This document shows, in pieces, positions 32,289 through 41,418 of a DNA stretch of 41,418 nucleotides. The translations under genes were made by a program, and so were the position numbers. Within the stretch, counting starts at the first letter, position 1. Each line of letters begins with the position of its first letter. Under the pieces are notes generated by a model. It was not told the origin of the DNA. It ran no database searches and saw nothing but the letters and a program-made list of their open reading frames with translations. The stretch is from Ectothiorhodospiraceae bacterium (GTDB lineage Bacteria > Pseudomonadota > Gammaproteobacteria > Nitrococcales > Aquisalimonadaceae). The DNA lies in the NCBI GenBank assembly GCA_020831845.1, contig JAFIFV010000021.1, positions 1-41,418 of the forward strand, read 5' to 3'.

Positions 32289-32318
32289 TGACCTGACGTC
32301 ACATGTGACATCAGGTCA
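32289..32318. promoter_or_regulatory. 30-bp near-perfect palindrome upstream of miniprotein gene A
   Basis: TGACCTGA ... TCAGGTCA flanks a perfect GTCACATGTGAC core; only one position pair breaks the symmetry over 30 bp. Its core and right part coincide with the shared enhancer-like element at 32297-32320 (CGTCACATGTGACA, TCAG, GTCACA), which ends 56 bases before the -24 GG at 32377. Confidence 0.8.
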
Positions 32319-32374
32319 CACCCGCCACCTTGCGGCGGGGGCCGTAACTTGCTGATTCTCCGAGCCCTCCCTAG

Positions 32375-32391
32375 CTGGCATGGTCGCTGCA
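32375..32391 (+). promoter_or_regulatory. Sigma-54 promoter of acidic miniprotein gene A
   Basis: CTGGCATGGTCGCTGCA with GG at 32377-32378 and GC at 32389-32390. Predicted start near 32402, giving a ~32-nt leader. Confidence 0.82.
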
Positions 32392-32433
32392 CTACTCTTG
32401 GTGACATTTCGAAGCGAAAGTAAAGGAGTAACA

Positions 32434-32631
32434 ATGACTGCTCTCAAACTGCGCGAACTGCTGATGACTCTTCTGATCGCTCTTGGTCTGACCTTCGGCT
32501 CCGCCGGCGTCGCCATGGCGGACTGGGGTGATGAGCAGGACTCCCAGGATGAGCACCAGGAGGACACCTGGGATTGGGAAGAAGATGATGATGATGACGA
32601 TGAGTGGGATGACGGCGACGACGACTGGTAA
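32434..32631 (+). CDS. Secreted Asp/Glu-rich miniprotein A, 65 aa
   Basis: MTALKLRELLMTLLIALGL then TFGSAGVAMA is a strong Sec signal peptide (cleavage after Ala29). The mature 36 residues start DWGDEQDSQDE, contain 23 Asp/Glu and no Lys or Arg, include a WDWEEDDDDDDEW block, and end DDDW. AAGGAG lies 5 bases before the ATG. It is the first of three paralogues (33427, 34163) with nearly identical signal peptides, and is flanked by its own sigma-54 promoter and terminator. The very high negative charge suggests binding of divalent cations or of basic partners in the periplasm. I know no described family for it; it does not carry a PEP-CTERM or LPXTG sorting tail. Confidence 0.85.
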   Translation: MTALKLRELLMTLLIALGLTFGSAGVAMADWGDEQDSQDEHQEDTWDWEEDDDDDDEWDDGDDDW

Positions 32632-32662
32632 GTTGTCGGGCTAGCCAAGCCCCTCATCCAGA

Positions 32663-32686
32663 AGCCACCGCCATGGCGGTGGCTTT
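32663..32686. terminator. Bidirectional intrinsic terminator between miniprotein A and hemerythrin
   Basis: AGCCACCGCC-AT-GGCGGTGGCT followed by TTTTT on the + strand; a weaker A/T flank on the other side may serve the convergent hemerythrin gene. Confidence 0.8.
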
Positions 32687-32690
32687 TTCG

Positions 32691-33125
32691 TTACTGGGCG
32701 GCCTGCATTTCCCGAAGATAGTCTTTGGCCAGCGATTCCTTCTGACCCTCGTCAAGCACGCGCCCGGCCAGCTGGAACACCTCATGCTCTTCCTCATCGA
32801 GGTGGTGCTGAACCAGTTCCTGCAGTTTCTTCGCGGCCACCAACCAGCCTGGGGAACTGAAATCCGTGTCGGCAAGCTCCGCGACCAGTTCATCGATCTC
32901 ATGGTGTTCTGCGACGCCGTGCCTGGCCTTTTCCTGCGTCATGTCGAATGCCATCATTGGCACATAAAGCGTCCTCTCCTCGGCGGCCGCGTGTTTCTCC
33001 AATTCCTTGCGAATGCGGACGAACAACTCCTCCCGTGCTTCAGTGTGGCCCTCTGTCCTCACCAGCAGATCCAGCAATGTTCTCTGCTTCTGATGATCCT
33101 CACGCAATGCTTCGAATAATGTCAT
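32691..33125 (-). CDS. Hemerythrin (HHE) domain protein
   Basis: A protein of 144 residues forming a four-helix bundle with the di-iron ligands in order: His in EDHQKQRTLLD (about residue 10), His and Glu in ELEKHAAAEERTLY, the His pair in AEHHEIDELV, and the His residues of QHHLDEEEHEVF. Such proteins bind O2, NO or iron, or sense redox state. AGGAG lies 8 bases before the ATG at 33125. It sits convergent with miniprotein A and divergent from miniprotein B. The upstream region on its strand carries a weak sigma-54-like site near 33199-33212, so it might belong to the same regulon. Confidence 0.9.
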   Translation of the reverse strand: MTLFEALREDHQKQRTLLDLLVRTEGHTEAREELFVRIRKELEKHAAAEERTLYVPMMAFDMTQEKARHGVAEHHEIDELVAELADTDFSSPGWLVAAKKLQELVQHHLDEEEHEVFQLAGRVLDEGQKESLAKDYLREMQAAQ

Positions 33126-33197
33126 CCCGGGTGCTCCTGTCGTAGTCAGTCGTCACTCAGGAATTACGAACGCGAAGCCAGGATGGTTCCCGCGGCC

Positions 33198-33213
33198 AGC
33201 CACACAATTGCCA
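33198..33213 (-). promoter_or_regulatory. Weak sigma-54-like promoter candidate for hemerythrin
   Basis: On the minus strand TTGGCAATTGTGTGGCT has GG and GC at the required 12-bp spacing but deviates from the consensus (TGGCAA rather than TGGCAC/T, and TGGC rather than TTGC). The palindrome at 33272-33295 lies about 90 bp upstream of its predicted start. Confidence 0.35.
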
Positions 33214-33271
33214 ACACATCCGGGAGTGCGCCGTCGCATAAAGACGACAGCAAGGAAATCCGATCTCCGAG

Positions 33272-33295
33272 GGGCACATGTGCCAATGGGGCACA
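33272..33295 (+). promoter_or_regulatory. Enhancer-like element (copy 4) of the sigma-54 regulon
   Basis: GGGCACATGTGCCA, ATGG, GGCACA; a full match to the shared consensus. It ends 70 bases before the -24 GG at 33366 and lies between divergent hemerythrin and miniprotein B genes. Confidence 0.75.
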
Positions 33296-33363
33296 CCATA
33301 AACGCTTGAAACAGGGCTTGCAGAAAACACTTTATATCATTGTTTTTCAACAAAGCACATGAG

Positions 33364-33380
33364 CTGGCACGGAGTCTGCA
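33364..33380 (+). promoter_or_regulatory. Sigma-54 promoter of acidic miniprotein gene B
   Basis: CTGGCACGGAGTCTGCA is close to the full consensus, with GG at 33366-33367 and GC at 33378-33379. Predicted start near 33391. Confidence 0.85.
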
Positions 33381-33426
33381 AAAGTCTGATTGCAACTTTT
33401 CAAAAGCGAAGCAAGGAGACGAAAGC

Positions 33427-33606
33427 ATGACTGCTCTCAAACTGCGCGAACTGCTGATGACCCTTCTGATTGCCCTGGGCCTGTCCGTCGGCTCTGCCGG
33501 CGTTGCCATGGCTGACTGGGGTGAAGAGGAAGATGCTCAGGACGAGTATGAAGACACCATGGATTGGGAAGAGGAAGATGACGATGATGAGGACGACGAC
33601 TGGTAA
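33427..33606 (+). CDS. Secreted Asp/Glu-rich miniprotein B, 59 aa
   Basis: The signal peptide is MTALKLRELLMTLLIALGL then SVGSAGVAMA, with cleavage after residue 29. The mature 30 residues run DWGEEEDAQDEYEDTMDWEE then EDDDDEDDDW, with 21 Asp/Glu and no Lys or Arg. The final TMDWEEEDDDDEDDD block is identical in paralogue C. AAGGAGACGAAAGC precedes the ATG and is also nearly identical to the leader of C. The first ~90 bases of A, B and C are almost the same at DNA level, which points to recent duplication or gene conversion with the mature parts diverging. Function unknown. Confidence 0.87.
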   Translation: MTALKLRELLMTLLIALGLSVGSAGVAMADWGEEEDAQDEYEDTMDWEEEDDDDEDDDW

Positions 33607-33629
33607 GTTCCAGTCGCTGATCGTCCAGA

Positions 33630-33658
33630 CCGCCGGCTGTAGGCCGGCGGTTTTTTTT
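33630..33658 (+). terminator. Intrinsic terminator of miniprotein gene B
   Basis: CCGCCGGC-TGTA-GGCCGGCGG hairpin then eight T residues, 24 bases after the stop. Confidence 0.88.
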
Positions 33659-33945
33659 GCCCTGCCTATTACCCCGACGTTCCCAGAGCCGTCATCGCGC
33701 CGACGCACGATAGACGGCGTGCGCCTCCCTACTTCCCCCTGCTTCCGACGCGGAAGCGGATGCTCGACCCCCTGCTTGCGGGAAGAGGCCCCCGATGACG
33801 CCTCCTGGGGGCCCGGGCCATAGGTTCTGCCGGCGTAGCGGGTGCCGACCCGGCCCCCCAATTGGCTCCCTGGATGGAATTGAGATCGAAGGCGCTACGC
33901 TCTGGGGTATGATGATCACGAGGAAAGCGACTACTGAGCGCTATT

Positions 33946-33993
33946 CGCTCTTTCGAAAACCGTCGCTCAATGCCGACGGTTTTCGAAAGAGCG
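33946..33993. repeat. Perfect 20-bp inverted repeat with 8-base loop
   Basis: Arm 1 at 33946-33965 (CGCTCTTTCGAAAACCGTCG) and its exact complement at 33974-33993 are separated by CTCAATGC. There is no following T-tract, so it is not a standard terminator. It lies in the otherwise empty ~360-bp stretch 33659-34016 between miniprotein genes B and C; I find no supported gene in the rest of that stretch. Confidence 0.9.
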
Positions 33994-34016
33994 AGGCCCG
34001 GCACAGATGGTCAGAA

Positions 34017-34040
34017 GTGCGCATGCGTCAGATTGTCACA
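34017..34040 (+). promoter_or_regulatory. Enhancer-like element (copy 5) of the sigma-54 regulon, degenerate
   Basis: GTGCGCATGCGTCA, GATT, GTCACA. It keeps CATG, the C and G positions and the right half-site of the consensus, with T for G at position 2. It ends 58 bases before the -24 GG at 34099. Confidence 0.6.
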
Positions 34041-34096
34041 CCCCCTCTCTTCCTCCATCAATAATTAAATCATTGTTTTAAAAACAATTAGCGATA

Positions 34097-34113
34097 CTGG
34101 CACAGCTCCTGCT
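34097..34113 (+). promoter_or_regulatory. Sigma-54 promoter of acidic miniprotein gene C
   Basis: CTGGCACAGCTCCTGCT with GG at 34099-34100 and GC at 34111-34112. Predicted start near 34124, ~39-nt leader. Confidence 0.82.
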
Positions 34114-34162
34114 TTAGTAGCACTCCCGGCACGCTACAGTGCTACTACCAGGAGACGAAAGC

Positions 34163-34348
34163 ATGACTGCTCTCAAATTGCGCGAACTGCTGATGACTCT
34201 GTTGATTGCCCTGGGCCTGAGCGTTGGCTCCGCCGGCGTCGCCTTCGCAGGCGCGGACGACAAGGACAAGGACCGGGATTACGACGAAGAAACGGAAACC
34301 ATGGATTGGGAAGAGGAAGATGACGACGACGAGGACGACGACTACTAA
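34163..34348 (+). CDS. Secreted Asp/Glu-rich miniprotein C, 61 aa
   Basis: The same signal peptide as paralogues A and B (MTALKLRELLMTLLIALGL then SVGSAGVAFA, cleavage after residue 29). The mature 32 residues begin GADDKDKDRDYDEETE, unlike A and B with a few Lys/Arg and no DW start, then share TMDWEEEDDDDEDDD and end in Tyr; 21 of 32 are Asp/Glu. Thus the C-terminal block and a terminal aromatic residue are the conserved features of the family, while the mature N-terminus varies. AGGAGACGAAAGC precedes the ATG. Own promoter and terminator; convergent with nadA. Confidence 0.87.
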   Translation: MTALKLRELLMTLLIALGLSVGSAGVAFAGADDKDKDRDYDEETETMDWEEEDDDDEDDDY

Positions 34349-34371
34349 GTCGCTCTGCCTCCGAGTTCGAA

Positions 34372-34399
34372 GCCGCCGGTATTTACCGGCGGCTTTTTT
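34372..34399. terminator. Intrinsic terminator of miniprotein gene C
   Basis: GCCGCCGGT-ATTT-ACCGGCGGC hairpin and six T residues, 23 bases after the stop; probably also limits read-through from nadA. Confidence 0.88.
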
Positions 34400-34408
34400 G
34401 AGCAGACA

Positions 34409-35488
34409 TCAGGCGTCGCCTGCTCCCAGCACCTGCCGCTGCCGCGCCTTGCCGAACTCCAGCATGCGTCCCAACGAGACCAACGCCTTCTCCGCAACAA
34501 CCGGATCCACGTGGATCTCATTGCCACCGAACTCAAGCACCTGCGCAAGGCTGCGCAAACCGTTCATCGCCATCCACGGACAATGCGCGCAACTGTTGCA
34601 GGTGGCACTACGGCCTGCCGTGGGGGCTTCCAGAAGCGTCTTGTCCGGAGCGGCCTCCCGCATCTTGTGGAAAATGCCGTTGTCGGTGGCCACGATGAAG
34701 GTGCTGGCATCCAGTGTTCTCACAGCCTTGAGCAATTGCGACGTGGAGCCCACCACGTCCGCCTGAGCCACCACACCTGCCGGCGATTCGGGATGGACCA
34801 GCACCTTGGCATCCGGGTACTCGGCACGCAGCTTGTCCAGTTCCAGCGACTTGAATTCCTCATGCACGATGCAACTGCTGTCCCACAGCACCATGTCCGC
34901 ACCGGTCTCGCGCCGAACGTAGTCACCCAGGTGCTTGTCCGGCGCCCAGAGGATCTTCTTGCCCTGCTCGTGCAGGTGGCGCACCACATCCACGGCAATA
35001 CTGGACGTTACCACCCAGTCGGCGCGCGCCTTTACCGCGGCACTGGTGTTTGCATACACCACCACCGTCCGGTCCGGATGCTGGTCGCAGAATGCATTGA
35101 AGGCGTCCGCCGGGCAGCCCAGATCCAGCGAGCAGGTGGCTTCCAGCGTCGGCATCAGAATGCGCTTCTCGGGGCTCAAAATCTTCGCCGTCTCACCCAT
35201 GAAGCGCACACCGGCCACCACGATGGTCTCCGCCGGGTGCTCGTAGCCGAAGCGCGCCATCTCGAGCGAATCGGAGACACAGCCGCCAGTCTCGTCAGCC
35301 AGCAACTGCAGGTCCGCATCGGTGTAGTAGTGCGCGACCAGAACGGCATTGCGCGCCTTGAGCAGCTGACGGATGCGCTCCATCAACCGCTCGCGCTCGC
35401 CGGCCCGCAACTCCTCGCTGGAGCTGAACGCCTCTTCCCGGAAAAACATCGCCGGGGTCGCCACCTGGGCCGTTTGCGCCTTGCTCAT
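34409..35488 (-). CDS. nadA: Quinolinate synthase
   Basis: A protein of 359 residues that condenses iminoaspartate with dihydroxyacetone phosphate to quinolinate in de novo NAD synthesis. It has [37 protein letters not shown] near the N-terminus. Cysteines for the 4Fe-4S cluster lie in [24 protein letters not shown] and the C-terminal [21 protein letters not shown] lies 6 bases before the ATG at 35488. It follows nrtR by 29 bases on the same strand, so the two likely share a transcript under NAD-responsive control. nadB and nadC are not adjacent. Confidence 0.95.
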   Translation of the reverse strand: MSKAQTAQVATPAMFFREEAFSSSEELRAGERERLMERIRQLLKARNAVLVAHYYTDADLQLLADETGGCVSDSLEMARFGYEHPAETIVVAGVRFMGETAKILSPEKRILMPTLEATCSLDLGCPADAFNAFCDQHPDRTVVVYANTSAAVKARADWVVTSSIAVDVVRHLHEQGKKILWAPDKHLGDYVRRETGADMVLWDSSCIVHEEFKSLELDKLRAEYPDAKVLVHPESPAGVVAQADVVGSTSQLLKAVRTLDASTFIVATDNGIFHKMREAAPDKTLLEAPTAGRSATCNSCAHCPWMAMNGLRSLAQVLEFGGNEIHVDPVVAEKALVSLGRMLEFGKARQRQVLGAGDA

Positions 35489-35517
35489 GTCCTACCTCCG
35501 GCCCCTTGGGCCGCCAC

Positions 35518-36177
35518 TCACTTGATGATGTCCACCCGTCCCGGCTGTTTCACGCGATATAGCCGGGCCGGACGGTGGTTGCCGGCGCGAAACCAGTCGC
35601 CGGTCTGCTCGATGCAAGGCAGGCCGCCCACCCGCTTGCGAAAATTCCGCTTGTCCAGGGGCTCGCCCAGAATGATCTCGTATACGCGTTGCAGCTCGCT
35701 GAGGGTGAACCGCTCCCCCATGAACTGCAGGGCGATCGTGGAGTAATCCAGCTTCGCGGCCAGGCGCTGATGCGCCATCGCCACAATGCGATCATGGTCG
35801 AAGGCCAGCGACGGCAACTCGTTCACCGGCTGCCAGCAGCGCTGCCCGTCGTCCTCGTCCAGACCGTGGAGCTGTGCGGGAGGGACCAGCGCGTAATGCG
35901 CCACAGTCACTACCCGCCCGCGCGGATCCCGGTCCGGCCGGCCGAAGGTGTACAGCTGTTCCAGGTACACCCCCCGCACCCCGGTCTGATCCCTCAGGGT
36001 ACGCACCGCGCAGTCTTCAAGCCCTTCGTTGTCTCCCACCAGACCACCCGGCAGACTCCACACACCCTGGAAGGGTTCGCGTGGACGAGACCGGAGCAGT
36101 ACCACCAACAGGTCATCCCTGATGGTGAACACCACGACATTGGTGGCGAGCACTGCGGTTGGCGGACTGATTGGCAC
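35518..36177 (-). CDS. nrtR: NrtR-type Nudix-related transcriptional regulator of NAD metabolism
   Basis: A protein of 219 residues. The N-terminal Nudix fold (about 10-145) has a degenerate Nudix box, GGLVGDNEGLEDCAVRTLRDQTGV, lacking the Glu pair needed for hydrolysis, as in regulators that only bind ADP-ribose. The C-terminal winged helix (about 145-219) reads FMGERFTLSELQRVYEIILGEPLDKRNFRKRVGGL. NrtR represses NAD biosynthesis or salvage genes and is released by ADP-ribose; nadA directly downstream supports this. The start is a GTG at 36177 with GGAG 7 bases upstream. Confidence 0.88.
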   Translation of the reverse strand: MPISPPTAVLATNVVVFTIRDDLLVVLLRSRPREPFQGVWSLPGGLVGDNEGLEDCAVRTLRDQTGVRGVYLEQLYTFGRPDRDPRGRVVTVAHYALVPPAQLHGLDEDDGQRCWQPVNELPSLAFDHDRIVAMAHQRLAAKLDYSTIALQFMGERFTLSELQRVYEIILGEPLDKRNFRKRVGGLPCIEQTGDWFRAGNHRPARLYRVKQPGRVDIIK

Positions 36178-36208
36178 GTTGCCACTCCATCGAAAAGCCG
36201 GACTGACA

Positions 36209-36236
36209 ACTTAGTGTAAGACCTACACTATGTCAA
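36209..36236 (-). promoter_or_regulatory. nrtR-nadA promoter with embedded palindromic operator
   Basis: On the minus strand TTGACA (-35) is followed after 17 bases by TAAGTT (-10). The whole spacer is filled by TAGTGTA-N5-TACACTA (palindrome at 36212-36230). An operator between -35 and -10 would block polymerase when bound, which fits autorepression by NrtR. Confidence 0.75.
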
Positions 36237-36344
36237 TCAGGTGACAACAGCCCGTTCTAGACTGGCAATGTACTAATGGACGCATAACGCTGGATCCTGG
36301 CCAGACGGGCTGGATTCTGGACACAAAATTCTGAACTGGCGCTG

Positions 36345-36396
36345 TACGCGAAATCTGGGGCGGGACACGGGGTGCTTGATCTGCAGATTTCGCGTA
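36345..36396. repeat. 13-bp perfect inverted repeat in the gdhA upstream region
   Basis: TACGCGAAATCTG at 36345-36357 and CAGATTTCGCGTA at 36384-36396, 26 bases apart. It lies in the ~635-bp gap 36237-36871 between nrtR and gdhA. Elsewhere in that gap I see only short open frames without ribosome sites and no clear promoter; the repeat may be an operator or a remnant of a mobile element. Confidence 0.6.
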
Positions 36397-36868
36397 GCGT
36401 AAATAATTCGTAAAATTTTGTTTTCAAAGACATTGCCAGGCAGGCACCGGTCATTTTATGCCAGGAACCACCATAGATCCCCGGCTGAAACACAGTATTC
36501 CTGATTCAAGGCGCTCTAGCGCCCCGTTCAGTGCAGGTGCCCTGTCCCCACTCACGGCCTACTGGATAAATTGGACTTCCCCCCGATGCAGTAGACACAC
36601 ACCCTCTACCACTGGCTGCTGCCGGCAGCGCTGCAAGTCCACGATCAGGCGCCGGTGACCATTTTCCTGTCATTTCCCGGCGTCGCACCTAACCCTCAAC
36701 AGCGTGCAGAGGTCATCCCGAGTAGCCGATAAATGACCTAGCCAGCCTCACTCCCATGCCAGCGTATCCAGTAACAACGTCCCGCGGGCGCACCGAAGAG
36801 GTGCATCGTTCCCGGAAATGCGACAATGCGACTTTTTCACGTACCAACATGGAACATGACGGGGCTAA

Positions 36869-40850
<3,982 letters not shown>

Positions 40851-40862
40851 GCGCGGGGCCAA

Positions 40863-40982
40863 TCAGGCGTCGCCCACGCCCAGCGTTTGCCGGTGCTGTG
40901 GCTTACCGCCCCCCAAGATTTGCATGGGCTCGCGCTGGTAGGTGTGGAGATCGAAGCCGATTCTGGATTTCACGAGTTTCAT
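40863..40982 (-). CDS. Possible 39-aa ORF preceding the KaiC/PEP-synthase-like gene
   Basis: The frame encodes MKLVKSRIGFDLHTYQREPM then QILGGGKPQHRQTLGVGDA and stops 12 bases before the next gene, so the two could be co-transcribed. Its tail GK-PQHRQTLGVGDA resembles the last residues of the NadA encoded at 34409 ([14 protein letters not shown]), and the DNA around the stop is also similar, so it could be a duplicated nadA end fused to other sequence. No ribosome site is obvious. It may equally be the 3' end of a decayed gene. Confidence 0.3.
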   Translation of the reverse strand: MKLVKSRIGFDLHTYQREPMQILGGGKPQHRQTLGVGDA

Positions 40983-41065
40983 AGGCACCGAGTGAAGCAC
41001 CGGTTGTCGGGGCGGTCAACACGGACGCAAGAACCGGCTGTTCAGCCAGGCACCGCGGGGCAGGC

Positions 41066-41225
41066 GCCAGTGCGGCGATCTACCGCGTTATCGAAACCGC
41101 CGGGATCAACGGCCTGGCATCTGACGCGTACCTGCTCGAGCAGTTAAGGATCCTGCCCGCGGCGACCACCGATGAAACTATCAAGGCGCTGCTCCCACGG
41201 AACCAGGATGAGAGCCTATACGCGC
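41066..41225 (+). pseudogene. IS66-family transposase C-terminal remnant
   Basis: The frame reads ASAAIYRVIETAGINGLASD, AYLLEQLRILPAATTDETIKALLPRN, matching the last ~50 residues of IS66 transposases (the pattern SLIETAKANGLEPYAYL ... LP ... ALLP). No upstream part of the transposase is found, so only a fragment survives. It marks a former insertion beside the hydrolase gene at the right edge. Confidence 0.7.
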
Positions 41226-41261
41226 CAGAACCCCACCCGGAAGGTGCAGTTCCCGGATCGC

Positions 41262-41418
41262 TTACCGAGCTTCGAAATGGTTGGCCTCGAGTAGCCGTGC
41301 AACGAATCGCGCCGAACCCTCAATGCTCCAGTGATCGCCGTCGGCCCAGTAAGTGCGCTGGCAATCCATGAAATCGCGCCGCATGTCGAAGTCGATAGCC
41401 TGCTGGTTGGAGATGTAG
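41262..41418 (-). CDS. C-terminus of an SGNH-type hydrolase or acyltransferase (window edge)
   Basis: Only the last 52 codons are in the window: YISNQQAIDFDMRRDFMDCQ then RTYWADGDHWSIEGSARFVA and RLLEANHFEAR. The D-x-x-H motif (DGDHWS followed by E-G-A-R-F) is the catalytic end of SGNH/GDSL hydrolases and of the SGNH domain at the C-terminus of membrane acyltransferases of the OafA type. Which of the two applies cannot be decided from this fragment. Confidence 0.55.
   Translation of the reverse strand, partial: YISNQQAIDFDMRRDFMDCQRTYWADGDHWSIEGSARFVARLLEANHFEAR

Noticed and set aside
31987..32320. Upstream elements as NorR or NtrC sites
   Set aside because: The core GTCACATGTGAC has GT-N8-AC rather than the GT-N7-AC of NorR, and does not match the TGCACC-type NtrC site.
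33126..33283. Short hydrophobic minus-strand frame (LPDVLAIVWLAAGTILASRS) upstream of hemerythrin
   Set aside because: No plausible start with a ribosome site, and it covers the putative promoter and part of the enhancer region.
33795..34064. 89-codon frame between miniprotein genes B and C
   Set aside because: It runs through the perfect 20-bp hairpin and the enhancer-like element, has no ribosome site and no family resemblance.
32434..34348. Acidic miniproteins as PEP-CTERM or sortase substrates under PrsR-like control
   Set aside because: They lack a PEP motif, C-terminal membrane helix and basic tail, and no exosortase or sortase gene is in the window.

Overview
The window is a chromosomal segment of a gammaproteobacterium. 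It carries split class II ribonucleotide reductase genes (nrdJa/nrdJb), a 7TM-transglutaminase/ATP-grasp pair, CysH, NadA/NrtR, GdhA and a sodium:alanine symporter. This gene set, the GC-rich backbone and the strongly acidic proteins recall halophilic or alkaliphilic Ectothiorhodospiraceae-type bacteria. That placement is an inference; no rRNA or other marker is present.

Positions 1-6653 are a chromosomal integron. An unusually long integron integrase (5265-6653, +) is divergent from an array of cassettes on the minus strand. The cassettes are separated by six recognisable attC sites. The first encodes a membrane protein, followed by a DUF4365-like possible nuclease, a helical unknown, a glutathione S-transferase, a protein built of STGPGGG repeats, a small unknown, and a cassette broken by a nonsense codon and by an IS3-family element that runs off the left edge.

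Positions 6766-31746 are ordinary chromosome: nrdJab with NrdR boxes; patatin phospholipase and a tiny membrane protein; dodecin; an RND efflux pump with a CHAD protein; a periplasmic DsrE-like protein; TerB; the 7TM-transglutaminase/ATP-grasp operon; a porin; an Ogt-like alkyltransferase; a GAF-PAS-GGDEF-EAL protein; a LEA2 lipoprotein; CysH; a Sel1 protein; a small operon with a coclaurine-N-methyltransferase-like enzyme; and an alanine/Na+ symporter.

The most striking part is 31987-34399 plus an outlier at 18292-18654. Five sigma-54 (-24/-12) promoters, all of the form CTGGCAY-N6-TGC, each lie 54-70 bp downstream of the same 24-bp element (NGNCRCATGYGNCA, four bases, GNCACA). Three drive paralogous secreted miniproteins of 59-65 aa whose mature part is about two-thirds Asp/Glu. 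One drives a 45-aa acidic lipoprotein. One drives an apparent ~108-nt non-coding RNA with a GAAA-tetraloop hairpin, a CU-rich anti-Shine-Dalgarno-like tract and an intrinsic terminator. A hemerythrin gene between two of the units has a weaker divergent sigma-54-like site. This looks like a compact, possibly undescribed regulon under one unidentified enhancer-binding protein that is not encoded in the window.

The right part holds nadA with its NrtR regulator (operator inside the promoter), gdhA, a KaiC-like/PEP-synthase fusion protein, an IS66 transposase remnant and the end of an SGNH-type hydrolase cut by the window edge.
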